A stretch of DNA of 64,000 nucleotides, taken from positions 1-64,000 of the forward strand of contig NZ_AUMJ01000016.1 of assembly GCF_000430625.1 (NCBI RefSeq). Direction: 5' to 3'. Of the stretch, positions 7,822 through 16,437 are shown one piece after another (position 1 is the stretch's first letter; every line of letters starts with the position of its first letter). A program made the translations under genes and the position numbers. The DNA comes from Aneurinibacillus terranovensis DSM 18919. Lineage in GTDB: Bacteria > Bacillota > Bacilli > Aneurinibacillales > Aneurinibacillaceae. The notes below the pieces were generated by a model. It was not told the origin of the DNA, searched no databases, and saw only the letters and a program-made list of their open reading frames with translations.

Positions 7822-8940
7822 TTATCCGCTGACCCACAGTGTCACCATGTCTGTAACCGTAATACTCGTATTCGCTTCAGGACTTTGTCTAATAACCGTT
7901 CCTTTCGCGCGGAACGAGCTTTCCAAAAAGTATTGATAGCGGATCCCCTGCTTATCGAGTTCGTTCTGCGCCTCTTCCAGCGTCATTCCCGTTACATCGG
8001 GTACCGTTTTGCTCAATGGCTGCCCTGCCTGTGCAGGCGCATTAGCCCCCTGTTTTTCCGGTATTTTCGATTGCGCCGCGCGATTTTGGAAAATAATGAA
8101 GCCTCCAATACAAAGGAATGCAAGCAAAGTCAAGATCAGGCGCGAACGTTTTTTTTCAGGCAACGCCCACCAGCGGCGCCTGTTTCCTTCGATCGATGTT
8201 CTTTCAGTGTTGATGCCCTCTTTAATCAGCTTCCGGGACACCGGCTGGCTGTTTTCCACCTGTGTTTTTTTTATATATTGATAGAGGGACGTTAAATCCT
8301 GCTTCGTCTTTCTCAAATAGCTTTCGAAATCAGATTGCACTCTCTTGTCTGCCCGCTTCCAGATGGCAGACAATGACTTGCGCAGTACAAACGGATCGCC
8401 CGGGTATGAAAGAGAAATCTCTTCGATCATATGGGGAATAGGCAGGTCGAGTTCCACCCGTCCGAATACAAGTTCGTGCATCAGTCTGAATAAAGCGTTT
8501 ATCTCGTTTCCAGATTCGCTGTATCTGTCCCATGTATTAATAAGCTTAAGCTGTCCCGCCTGAGTCAGCCAAAAATTATCGGAAGAAAGGGCTATTCCAC
8601 GCACATTGTTCTGCGTTAGCTGAAGCAGAATCGTTACCACCTGAAGTATAATTCCCAGCGCTTCCTTCAAGGAGAATCTGCGTTCAGCAACGACCTGTCC
8701 CAGCAGAACACCCCGAACATATTCCAGGACAACATACTGCTCATCATTTGTCCTGCCGCTGTCCATAATCTGCAGGACAGAGGTGGAATGAATAAACGGC
8801 TTCTTCTCCTGCTCCTTCCATACATAAAGCAAAACATCGCGTTTCAAGATGTCATCGTGCCCTTTTAAAAGCCTGCCTGCCTCATTTTCAGCGAGAAGCG
8901 TATCCGGAACATACCGTTCATACAAACCTTTTTTCAACAT
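7822..8940 (-). CDS. Degenerate Ser/Thr kinase (pseudokinase) with one PASTA domain
   Basis: 372 aa. Residues 1-210 follow the protein-kinase fold, but the HRD motif is replaced by RGIALSSDNFW and DFG by INTWD, so the HRD and DFG catalytic motifs are gone. A basic stretch leads to one transmembrane helix (LILTLLAFLCIGGFIIF, about 258-275). A linker and one extracellular PASTA repeat (about 305-372, VPDVTGMTLEEAQNEL) follow. Genuine PrkC-type kinases have several PASTA repeats. It probably senses muropeptides or scaffolds a partner rather than phosphorylating. Confidence 0.75.
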   Translation of the reverse strand: MLKKGLYERYVPDTLLAENEAGRLLKGHDDILKRDVLLYVWKEQEKKPFIHSTSVLQIMDSGRTNDEQYVVLEYVRGVLLGQVVAERRFSLKEALGIILQVVTILLQLTQNNVRGIALSSDNFWLTQAGQLKLINTWDRYSESGNEINALFRLMHELVFGRVELDLPIPHMIEEISLSYPGDPFVLRKSLSAIWKRADKRVQSDFESYLRKTKQDLTSLYQYIKKTQVENSQPVSRKLIKEGINTERTSIEGNRRRWWALPEKKRSRLILTLLAFLCIGGFIIFQNRAAQSKIPEKQGANAPAQAGQPLSKTVPDVTGMTLEEAQNELDKQGIRYQYFLESSFRAKGTVIRQSPEANTSITVTDMVTLWVSG

Positions 8941-8991
8941 TTCTTTATCGAACCCCTTTTGACATCTTTCATTTCCCCGGGATTAAAAAGC

Positions 8992-9663
8992 TTACCTGTT
9001 GTTGCTTATAATAAAATATTTACGGATGTTTTCCAAATTTCCATAGACAAGGATAATATCTCCTGGCAACAACATCGTGCTGCCGGTCGGATTTTTGATA
9101 ACATGGTCATTACGTTTAATATTGAGAATTTTTACATCCTCATTCGCCAGCCGCAACTGCTTTAGAGGCTGATTAATTAAACGGACGTGCGATTCGGTTA
9201 AGCGGAATTCTCTCATCACATAATCACTGTCGACATGAAACACTTCCTCTACCGATTTATGGTGCACATAATATTTATCAAACCGCGAACCGACGTTGCG
9301 TGAGAGAAAGAGTTTGACCACCGGGCTCCGCATAAACAGCAGCGCGACTACAAGAATAACCATCCCAATGCCCAGATCAGAAATATGAATCACATTGCTG
9401 ACAAAGAAACTGATCACAAAAGACAGGATGACCGCAAAAGAAATCGTGCCGAAGATGATAAGAAAGGAAGCAATTTTACGCCTGACGGGATGATTGATCA
9501 CCATTTCCGATTCCGATGTCGTATACCCGGTGCCAGTCAGCAGAGAAATCGCCTGAAATTTCGCCACCTCACGTCGCAGACCCGTCGCCTCCAGCAACAT
9601 GGTGGAAATCTCAATAATCAAGACAATAATAATTAAATAGATGAAAAAAAAGACCACATTCAA
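8992..9663 (-). CDS. Membrane protein with TrkA_C (RCK_C) domain
   Basis: 223 aa. There are three hydrophobic segments, at residues 3-20, about 65-90 and 93-112. FQAISLLTGTGYTTSESE after the first resembles the T-G-T/S-G-Y filter loop of ion-transport subunits. A C-terminal RCK_C-like domain follows (about 140-223, with GSTMLLPGDIILVYG). It is most likely a K+ transport-related or ligand-gated membrane protein. It is too short for a full TrkH/KtrB. Confidence 0.65.
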   Translation of the reverse strand: MNVVFFFIYLIIIVLIIEISTMLLEATGLRREVAKFQAISLLTGTGYTTSESEMVINHPVRRKIASFLIIFGTISFAVILSFVISFFVSNVIHISDLGIGMVILVVALLFMRSPVVKLFLSRNVGSRFDKYYVHHKSVEEVFHVDSDYVMREFRLTESHVRLINQPLKQLRLANEDVKILNIKRNDHVIKNPTGSTMLLPGDIILVYGNLENIRKYFIISNNR

Positions 9664-9769
9664 CGAGAACTTCCCCCTGTCCTTTCTATGTAAAAGCTAT
9701 ATGTCCGCTGAAGACGAGACATGCATAGTAACAACATACGGGACAGTATTAGCCTACCATTTCAGATAA

Positions 9770-9791
9770 AAAAATAAAACCCGTTGCCGGG
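9770..9791 (-). terminator. Terminator of ispG
   Basis: On the minus strand ACCCG-GCAA-CGGGT is followed by TTTATTTTTTT. A second small stem (TGCCA-agcaa-TGGCA then GATTTTT) lies just upstream at about 9799-9820, so termination may be in tandem. Confidence 0.6.
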
Positions 9792-9884
9792 TACCAAAAA
9801 TCTGCCATTGCTTGGCAGCTATATTTATCTTATAGCTGTTTGAAGACCGGTCATAAATCAACCGTCTTCTGAAAATCCCGTACA

Positions 9885-10988
9885 TTATACGTGAGCATGA
9901 CGGCCGGGGAGTTCACCTGTCCTGCGGAAAGTCTCCGCCAGTTCATCAATCTCTTTTTTCAATTCGGCCACAAGTTCGGCTTCCGGTATTTTACGGACAA
10001 TTTCCCCGTGCTTAAACAGCAACCCTTCGCCACGCGCTCCGGCAATCCCGATATCGGCTTCTCGCGCCTCTCCGGGGCCGTTGACGGCACAACCGAGAAC
10101 GGCCACTTTAATCGGCGCTTTCACTTTCGCAATGTAATCTTCAATTTCGTTGGCTACGGAAATGAGGTCAATTTCAATGCGGCCGCATGTCGGGCAGGAA
10201 ATAAGCGTGGCTGCATCGGATGATAGCCCAAACGTCTTGAGCAGTTCGCGGCACACTTTAATTTCCTCCACCGGATCGGCGCTGAGGGAAATCCGGATCG
10301 TCGAACCAATTCCCTGGGCAAGCAGCGCCCCAAGCCCGGCCGCGCTTTTTACCGTACCGGAGAACAGCGTCCCTGCCTCTGTAATTCCCAGATGAAGAGG
10401 ATAGTTAAACGCCTCGGCGGCTTTTTGATAAGCTTCAATCGCCAGCGGCACATTCGACGCTTTCAGCGAAACGATAATATCGTGAAAATCGAGTTCTTCC
10501 AGAATTCTGATGTGATGGATGGCGCTTTCCACCATGGCGTCGGCTGTGGGGTAGCCGTATTTTTCGAGCAGGTGCTTTTCAAGCGATCCCGCATTCACTC
10601 CGATCCGAATCGGAACACCATTGGCTTTGCAAGCCTGAACGACCTCCTCCACCTTTTCCCTGCGGCCGATGTTGCCTGGATTAATGCGCACTTTATCAAT
10701 ACCATTCTCGATGGCTTTCAACGCCAGTTTATAATCAAAATGAATATCGGACACAAGCGGAATGGAAATTTGTTTTTTAATGTCTTTAATGGCTTCCGCT
10801 GCTTCCATATTGTTTACGGTTACGCGTACGATCTGGCAACCGGCTTCTTCCAGCCGGTGAATTTGCTCAACGGTCGATTTCACATCCGCCGTTTTTGTGG
10901 TCGTCATGCTCTGGACAATGACCTGATTGTTTCCCCCGATGGTAAGATTGCCCACCTTAACCGGTCTGGTCTGTGTGCGATGATACAT
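9885..10988 (-). CDS. ispG: 4-hydroxy-3-methylbut-2-en-1-yl diphosphate synthase
   Basis: 367 aa, full length for the short bacterial GcpE/IspG form. It converts MEcPP to HMBPP in the MEP isoprenoid pathway using a [4Fe-4S] cluster. The TIM-barrel N-terminal half starts at [12 protein letters not shown]. The cluster ligands are in SCPTCGR and [12 protein letters not shown]. The start is ATG 10988 with AAAGGAGAAC upstream. It appears monocistronic. Confidence 0.96.
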   Translation of the reverse strand: MYHRTQTRPVKVGNLTIGGNNQVIVQSMTTTKTADVKSTVEQIHRLEEAGCQIVRVTVNNMEAAEAIKDIKKQISIPLVSDIHFDYKLALKAIENGIDKVRINPGNIGRREKVEEVVQACKANGVPIRIGVNAGSLEKHLLEKYGYPTADAMVESAIHHIRILEELDFHDIIVSLKASNVPLAIEAYQKAAEAFNYPLHLGITEAGTLFSGTVKSAAGLGALLAQGIGSTIRISLSADPVEEIKVCRELLKTFGLSSDAATLISCPTCGRIEIDLISVANEIEDYIAKVKAPIKVAVLGCAVNGPGEAREADIGIAGARGEGLLFKHGEIVRKIPEAELVAELKKEIDELAETFRRTGELPGRHAHV

Positions 10989-11070
10989 GGCATGTTCTCC
11001 TTTATAGAACAGTTTAAATTCCTCTCGCTCTATATCTTACCACAAAATTACGGCAGGAAGAAAACAACCG

Positions 11071-12453
11071 TTATACCAGTCGTTCCGGGTTCAGCGCATC
11101 AGCCAGCTCCTGCTCTGAAATTCCGCCCTGTTCCCTGGCCACCTCGGCAATCGATTTATTCGTGCGGTGCGCCTCTTTTGCTATGGCTGCGGCTTTTTCA
11201 TAGCCGATCAGGGGATTGAGCGATGTAGCCAGCGCAAGGCTGCGCTCCATTAATTCACGGCAGCGGCCTTCATCCGCTGTAATTCCGCGAATATTCCTCT
11301 CATCCATCGTACGCATACCGTTAGCAAGAATCTGTATTGATTGCAAAAGGTTGTGGGCAATAACGGGCATCATCACGTTAATTTCAAGCTGGCTGCCGAG
11401 CCCGGCGATAGTGATCGTTTCGCTATTTCCAATCACCTGGGCACAGATCATATACATCATTTCAAGCATCACCGGATTAACCTTGCCAGGCATGATGGAA
11501 GAACCGGGTTGAACGGCAGGAAGAACAATTTCTGCCAGGCCCGTGCGCGGCCCGGAACTTAACAGGCGCAAATCGCTTGTGATTTTAATAAGATGGATGG
11601 CGACCTCTTTTAACGCTTCACTGACGCGAATCGCGGCTTGCGTATTCTGCATAAACATAAAACGATGAGTGGCAGGCTTGAATTCGCGGCCTGTCCGTTC
11701 CGCTATGTAGCGTATCGCCCGCTGCGCGTATTCCGGGTGCGCGTTAATACCGGTTCCGACAGCATTGCCGCCAAGGCCGATTTCAAGCAAGCTTTCGCGG
11801 GTCCGCAACAAGTGATTATATTTTTCCCGCAAGGTAGCGGCATAGCCGCCGAATTCCTGGCCGAGCCTCATCGGAACAGCATCTTGAAGATGGGTACGTC
11901 CTGATTTAATAATCCCGTGGAATTCTTCCGCTTTTTTCTCAAACGTCTGACATAACTGTTCAAAATTTGGCATGAGGAGTTCATCCAGCAGTTCGGCTGC
12001 GGCAATGTTAATCGCGACGTGAATCGTATCGTTCGTCGATTGTGCCATATTCACATGGTCATTCGGATGGACCAGGCTGTAGTCACCTTTTTCCTTGCCC
12101 AATATTTCGACAGCCCTCGTGGCGATAACCTCGTTCGCATTCATATTCTGCGATGTTCCTGCTCCGGCCTGAAAGGCGTCCACCACAAATTCGCCGTTTA
12201 GTTTTCCTTCGATCACTTCATCAGCAGCCTGCATAATGGCTTGGCCTACTTCCTCTGAAAGTTGACCCAGTTCCATATTTGCTTTGGCGGCTGCCCATTT
12301 GATAATTCCCTGCGCCCGGATAAATGCAGGTGGAAGGTGCAGCCCGCTAATCGGAAAATTTTCGACCGCACGCTGCGTCTGTGCGCCATAATAGGCATCT
12401 TTCGGCACTTTTACTTCACCTAACGTGTCGTGTGTAATTCGATAATCAGTCAC
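11071..12453 (-). CDS. Class II fumarase/aspartase superfamily lyase
   Basis: 460 aa, full length, homotetrameric fold. The signature GSSIMPGKVNP is present, as are the substrate-loop and active-site segments SGRTHLQDA and HPNDHVNMAQSTND. Features are mixed: HPNDHVN is fumarase-like, while FQAGAGTSQNMNANEV and YYGAQTQRAVENF lean toward aspartase. It therefore either hydrates fumarate or deaminates aspartate. The ribosome site GGAGGGTAA precedes ATG. A small unknown gene lies just upstream on the same strand. Confidence 0.85.
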   Translation of the reverse strand: MTDYRITHDTLGEVKVPKDAYYGAQTQRAVENFPISGLHLPPAFIRAQGIIKWAAAKANMELGQLSEEVGQAIMQAADEVIEGKLNGEFVVDAFQAGAGTSQNMNANEVIATRAVEILGKEKGDYSLVHPNDHVNMAQSTNDTIHVAINIAAAELLDELLMPNFEQLCQTFEKKAEEFHGIIKSGRTHLQDAVPMRLGQEFGGYAATLREKYNHLLRTRESLLEIGLGGNAVGTGINAHPEYAQRAIRYIAERTGREFKPATHRFMFMQNTQAAIRVSEALKEVAIHLIKITSDLRLLSSGPRTGLAEIVLPAVQPGSSIMPGKVNPVMLEMMYMICAQVIGNSETITIAGLGSQLEINVMMPVIAHNLLQSIQILANGMRTMDERNIRGITADEGRCRELMERSLALATSLNPLIGYEKAAAIAKEAHRTNKSIAEVAREQGGISEQELADALNPERLV

Positions 12454-12480
12454 GCTAAATTACCCTCCTTCGGTCCGGAG

Positions 12481-12678
12481 TCATTCGCTAAGCAGCTTGT
12501 TAACGTCAACCCCTCGCTCTTTTAAAATCTGTCGCAAAACCTGTTTGTGCTTCATTTCAAGATACGTATTCATCCCCAGAGTCAAAGCGGCAGATACTTC
12601 AATGTCATACAAAATGTCCTCCAGTTCATTCGTTGGCATACGATTATAGCGTGTGTATAAATCTTCGGTTTCAGACAT
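12481..12678 (-). CDS. Small hypothetical protein
   Basis: 65 aa, acidic N-terminus, mostly helical, ending in LKERGVDVNKLLSE. The start is ATG 12678 directly behind GGGGTAGGAGA; the frame is open to 12786 but without a ribosome site. It lies 27 bp upstream of the fumarase/aspartase gene and may be co-transcribed. No family is recognised. Confidence 0.6.
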   Translation of the reverse strand: MSETEDLYTRYNRMPTNELEDILYDIEVSAALTLGMNTYLEMKHKQVLRQILKERGVDVNKLLSE

Positions 12679-12812
12679 TCTCCTACCCCTTTTCGTATTA
12701 TTACTTCTATTGTAGTCATTTTTGTCCTCAATTGTGAGGGTTTTCATTTCTTTACAACCTCTCCCGTTTTTAAACCGGATTTCCACCCTTATTAAATTAA
12801 CGAAATTTTCAC

Positions 12813-12860
12813 AAGTATTATATAAGTATTATATAAGTAATCCGTATCGTGTGCTATAAT
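12813..12860 (+). promoter_or_regulatory. Tandem 11-mer repeat and -10 box
   Basis: AAGTATTATAT occurs twice in tandem (12813-12834), with a partial third copy. About 20 bp later TATAAT (12855-12860) gives a consensus -10 without an obvious -35. It probably drives the small zinc-binding protein at 12910. The repeats could bind a regulator. Confidence 0.4.
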
Positions 12861-12909
12861 CGTAGTGGAACAAGTAAGGCGAACTTAACATAGAAAGGGG
12901 TTATCCAAA

Positions 12910-13158
12910 ATGACCAAGCGATTTTTTTGCGATGACTGTGGTGTCTATGTATATTACTGCACATGCCTTCACAAACCAGAGGAAACGGACGGCAATGTTT
13001 TTATCCCCTTAAGCGATGAGGCGTATAAAAAGTTAAATGAAGAAGAACTACACCATCTTATCCGGACGATGAGCCATGAGCACGATGCCTGCCTTTATAT
13101 TCAACCCACAGGCGACGGCCATTATGCCGCTCATATGCGAGTGAACAGTCCGGTGTAA
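12910..13158 (+). CDS. Small putative zinc-binding protein
   Basis: 82 aa. The N-terminus CDDCGVYVYYCTC has two CxxC/CxC pairs, suggesting a zinc knuckle or rubredoxin-like site. The rest is acidic and helical (DEAYKKLNEEELHHLI), with His-rich elements later. AGAAAGGGG precedes ATG. It is monocistronic between a TATAAT box and a terminator. The family is not recognised. Confidence 0.65.
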   Translation: MTKRFFCDDCGVYVYYCTCLHKPEETDGNVFIPLSDEAYKKLNEEELHHLIRTMSHEHDACLYIQPTGDGHYAAHMRVNSPV

Positions 13159-13213
13159 CGTATCGTAAAGCATGGTTTAAAATAGAAATACGTTAAACAA
13201 GATAAAGACGATA

Positions 13214-13240
13214 AAAACGAGGATCATCTCCTCGTTTTTT
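13214..13240. terminator. Bidirectional terminator
   Basis: AAAACGAGGA-tcatc-TCCTCGTTTT is a 10-bp stem followed by T residues on the plus strand and by T residues on the minus strand as well. It separates two convergent genes. Confidence 0.8.
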
Positions 13241-13273
13241 ATTTACTCCCTATAAGTTTCGTTTCTGCTTGCC

Positions 13274-14563
13274 TTACAGCAAGCCAATTTTTTTAGCTTC
13301 GAATTCCAATTCGTCCCTGAATTTCGGATGGGCAATGTTCAGCAATTCACGCGTGCGCTGTGAAATGCTCTTTCCCCGCAGGCAAGCAACGCCGTACTCC
13401 GTTACAATGTGGTCGACGTCATTTTTTGACGTTGTAACCGCGGAACCGAGGGTTAGCTGTGGACGAATTCGGGAAATGGTGCCGTCGTGTGCCGTAGAAT
13501 GAAGGCAGATAAAACCTTTTCCGTTTTTAGCAAAACGGGCACCCCGAGCAAAGTCTGCTTGCCCCCCGGTCGAGCTATAGTACCTGCCGGCAACGGTCTC
13601 CGATGCGCATTGGCCAAGGAAATCCACTTCTGTCGTGGCATTAATCGAAATCATGTTGTCTTCCTGGCCGATAACGCGCGGGTCGTTCACATAATCAACC
13701 GGCATCATCTCTACGCCAGTGTTTTCAAACATAAAGTCGTACAGTTTTTTTGTTCCCAGAGCAAATGTTGAGACAATTTTTCCCGGATGAAGTTTTTTAT
13801 CCACACCGTTGACAATACCTTTTTCTACAAGCTCAACGACACCGTCTGTGAGAAGCTCCGTATGAATGCCCAGATTTTTATGGTTATCTAAAAAGCCGAT
13901 AATGGCGTTCGGAATGGCGCCAATACCCGTCTGCAGCGTAGCGCTGTCCGGAATGCGTTCGGCCACGTACATGGCAATCTGGCGGTCAATATCTGTGATG
14001 ACAGGCGGGCTCTGCTCATGAAGCGGATAGTCTACTTCGATGTAACCGACAATCTGGCTGATATGCACCTGATTGGAGCCAAATGTGCGAGGCATGTTTG
14101 GGTTTACCTCCAGGAAGAACGGAACTTTGCCAATAAAAGAGGCAACATAATCCGCTTCCGTGCCAAGAGAAAAATAGCCATGCTCATCAATCGGTGAAGC
14201 ACTCGCCAAAATCATTGACATTTTCGTCGTTTCCCGCAAGAGACGCGGCACTTCATGAAAATGGTTAGGTACTAGGTCACATTTCCCCGCCAAAAACGCT
14301 TTGCGTGAAGCACCACTTAAAAAATAGGCCACATGCCGCAAATGGTCGCCATATTCCCCCCAAATATAGCGGCGCTCTTTTAGCGCATGCATTTGATGAA
14401 TGCGTACACTTTTAAAACGTGCGGCATTGGCTTCAATTGTGTCGAGTAAGACAACCGGCTCTCCGTTGGCCAGAGGGACGATTACGTCGTCGCCGTCATT
14501 AATAAAATTCAGTACATCTTCCGGTGATTTTTTCTTACTTGTACTTTCCTGCAGTATGTTCAT
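13274..14563 (-). CDS. Acetyl-CoA hydrolase/CoA-transferase family protein
   Basis: 429 aa, family-1 CoA transferase fold. GIGAIPNAI in the middle is the oxyanion/CoA glycine loop. The catalytic glutamate is expected in the INATTEVDFLGQ segment. Members are succinyl-CoA:acetate or 4-hydroxybutyrate CoA-transferases or hydrolases. The start is ATG 14563 with GGAGG upstream. A CcpA-like cre lies upstream (14628-14642), which fits carbon-controlled acetate metabolism. The preferred acyl group is unknown. Confidence 0.85.
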   Translation of the reverse strand: MNILQESTSKKKSPEDVLNFINDGDDVIVPLANGEPVVLLDTIEANAARFKSVRIHQMHALKERRYIWGEYGDHLRHVAYFLSGASRKAFLAGKCDLVPNHFHEVPRLLRETTKMSMILASASPIDEHGYFSLGTEADYVASFIGKVPFFLEVNPNMPRTFGSNQVHISQIVGYIEVDYPLHEQSPPVITDIDRQIAMYVAERIPDSATLQTGIGAIPNAIIGFLDNHKNLGIHTELLTDGVVELVEKGIVNGVDKKLHPGKIVSTFALGTKKLYDFMFENTGVEMMPVDYVNDPRVIGQEDNMISINATTEVDFLGQCASETVAGRYYSSTGGQADFARGARFAKNGKGFICLHSTAHDGTISRIRPQLTLGSAVTTSKNDVDHIVTEYGVACLRGKSISQRTRELLNIAHPKFRDELEFEAKKIGLL

Positions 14564-14627
14564 TCTAAACCTCCACATTTGTGTTATCTGTCTTTATACC
14601 TTCTCCCAATGAAAGAAAATTGAAACC

Positions 14628-14642
14628 ATTTAACGCTTTCAT
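14628..14642 (-). promoter_or_regulatory. Putative catabolite responsive element (cre)
   Basis: On the minus strand TGAAAGCGTTAAAT matches the cre core (TGNAANCGNWNNC) apart from the final position. It lies about 65-80 bp upstream of the CoA-transferase start. Confidence 0.4.
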
Positions 14643-14694
14643 CATAAATGCCAGCTTTGTTAAATACAAGATATATTTTATGGCGAAAACGTTA

Positions 14695-14731
14695 AAAATC
14701 CACCCTTCATATGTGAAGGATGGATTTTTCT
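14695..14731. terminator. Terminator of speD (bidirectional shape)
   Basis: AAAAATCCAcCCTTCA-tatg-TGAAGGaTGGATTTTT is a long stem with one mismatch and T-runs on both strands. It sits right after speD. Confidence 0.75.
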
Positions 14732-14743
14732 TCGATGGTAATA

Positions 14744-15145
14744 CTATGCGTTTTGTTTCACTTTGGTAACTTCGGATTCAACGACTTCAATTTCGCCTAA
14801 ACCCCGAATCATTTTTCGCGCGTATACTGTTTTCGGCTGAAGTACGTTCACCATATATTCAATAGCCGCTTCAGGATCCACCGTTTCACCGCATGTGTAG
14901 CAATCAAGTGCAGCAAAACCTTTCTCAGGGTACGTATGAATCGAAATATGGCTCTCTGACAGCAGAACCAGTACGGTAGCACCCTGCGGTTCAAACTGTT
15001 TGGATTGAACAGATAACACTGTTGCACCACATGCCTCTGCAGCTTCAACCATATGCTGCTGCAAAAATTCAGCATTGTTTAATTTTTCGAAATCTACACC
15101 CCAAGTATCAATCGCTACATGTCTTCCGAAAGTTGAATATTCCAT
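14744..15145 (-). CDS. speD: S-adenosylmethionine decarboxylase proenzyme
   Basis: 133 aa, short prokaryotic pyruvoyl form. Self-cleavage at Glu64-Ser65 in LSESHISIHTYPE creates the pyruvoyl group; the GCGATVL and DCYTCG motifs complete the active site. It makes decarboxylated SAM for spermidine synthesis. The start is ATG 15145 behind AGGAGGGGG; the in-frame ATG/TTG at 15169 overlaps that site. It is monocistronic with its own terminator. Confidence 0.95.
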   Translation of the reverse strand: MEYSTFGRHVAIDTWGVDFEKLNNAEFLQQHMVEAAEACGATVLSVQSKQFEPQGATVLVLLSESHISIHTYPEKGFAALDCYTCGETVDPEAAIEYMVNVLQPKTVYARKMIRGLGEIEVVESEVTKVKQNA

Positions 15146-15368
15146 TCTTTCGGCCCCCCCTCCTAGCAAATTTTGTATAAAAGATATCGCTAGGACCTAC
15201 GTCATTCACTTTATTCAGAGGAGAAACTTCCTTGAGTGAATCCTGGTTCCTAATTTACATCACAAAAAAGAAAATATCATGTTTCGACAAAAGATGCAAC
15301 CATTTTTTCATGTTTAAACTAGGAACGTTCTTTTTAATTGAACAGGGGATACGTTATATCGTAAACTT

Positions 15369-15956
15369 CTATGCTTCCAGAATAAAAAGTTGATGAGAGA
15401 GTTCAGTAAGCTGGCGGTCAATCTGTTCGGTTGATAACTGGAGTGAACGTCTGGTATTCCGCAGGTCAAGAAGTTGATCTGCATTCATGCGCAACCAGGA
15501 AATCTCGTCTTCCACAGCGCGAGCTTCAAACAGCCGCTGCAATTCGCCAAGCGTATCCTTCCATTCGTACACAATCGATTCCTGATGGTTTCTGCACTCT
15601 ACGATCTTAATTACATTACCGTCACCATAATGATAAATCATCGTATATGTAGGATATATGCGATGAACAATGCCGGTGCCTTTGAATTTCTTTACAGCCA
15701 TACGCATTTGATTAGCCAATTTCACGTCGGTAATGATGCATTCACCTTTGAATGTATACGTATTTCCGACCCGCTTAAATGGTAATGGAACCTGCTCTTC
15801 CTTATCGAACAGCACCACTTCTGTTTCCCCGTTCTCATATACCCGTATCTCCGTTTGGAATTCCGCCGCTTGAAATAAATGAACAAAAGATTGTAATTCC
15901 GCCGTGCTCAGCTTCAGGACAATGTTTTTGTATTCGGTGGCTACTCGTTGAGCCAT
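15369..15956 (-). CDS. Hypothetical protein, two-part
   Basis: 195 aa. The N-terminal two-thirds look like mixed strands with charged turns (EIRVYENGETEVVLFD, YTMIYHYGDGNVIKIVE). The C-terminal 60 residues are helical and Leu/Gln-rich, likely a coiled coil. The start is ATG 15956 with GGGAGAG upstream. I do not recognise the family. It lies upstream of speD on the same strand but 220 bp away, so it is probably separate. Confidence 0.7.
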   Translation of the reverse strand: MAQRVATEYKNIVLKLSTAELQSFVHLFQAAEFQTEIRVYENGETEVVLFDKEEQVPLPFKRVGNTYTFKGECIITDVKLANQMRMAVKKFKGTGIVHRIYPTYTMIYHYGDGNVIKIVECRNHQESIVYEWKDTLGELQRLFEARAVEDEISWLRMNADQLLDLRNTRRSLQLSTEQIDRQLTELSHQLFILEA

Positions 15957-16184
15957 ACAAATCTCTCCCATAATTTTTTTACTGCTGTTTCTATTATAAC
16001 GAAAATCCCTAACTCATATCCAATTGCTTATACCACAGAAAAACGGAGCTAGAGGTCGAATTTTAATTCTAAACAAGCAAAAGAGCGATTGATTCTTACC
16101 CTGTTACGTTATATTATAAAAAATTAAGTTTGTACCCGGAGAAAAAAAGCTGTTTTCTTCCTCCTGCTCCTATCATGCCATGCG

Positions 16185-16214
16185 TTGACAATTTCATCAT
16201 CTATTCGCTATACT
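16185..16214 (+). promoter_or_regulatory. Sigma-A promoter of hom
   Basis: TTGACA (16185-16190), an 18-bp spacer, then TATACT (16209-16214). It precedes the SAM riboswitch by about 30 bp. Confidence 0.8.
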
Positions 16215-16241
16215 TGAAAACAAGTAAATATTTGGACTCTT

Positions 16242-16391
16242 CTTATCCAGAGAGGCTGAGGGACTGGCCCGATGACGCCCGGCAACCCCCCATACGTGGG
16301 AAGGTGCTAATTCCTGACGAATCCGCGATTCGTGCAGATAAGAAGAAGGAATTAGCGCATGCGCCCTTCTTCTTAGGAAGAAGGGCTTTTT
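16242..16391 (+). promoter_or_regulatory. SAM-I (S-box) riboswitch with terminator
   Basis: The aptamer runs from CTTATC (16242) to the pairing GATAAG (16342) and includes the conserved AGAGAGGCTGAGGGACTGGC and GCCCGGCAACC blocks. The terminator GCCCTTCTTC-ttag-GAAGAAGGGC plus Ts is at 16363-16391. The AGAAGAAGG strand next to P1 can form the antiterminator. High SAM should stop transcription of hom, tying homoserine supply to methionine status. Confidence 0.95.
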
Positions 16392-16437
16392 GTTTACATA
16401 TATAGCGATTACTATAGCCATTCAAAGGAGGATAACA

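Noticed and set aside
12813-12840. The 11-bp tandem repeat as a CRISPR-like array
   Set aside because: Units are contiguous without spacers and only about 2.5 copies exist.
16242-16342. SAM riboswitch as a novel RNA
   Set aside because: It matches the well-known S-box consensus and its usual target gene, so it is annotated but not novel.
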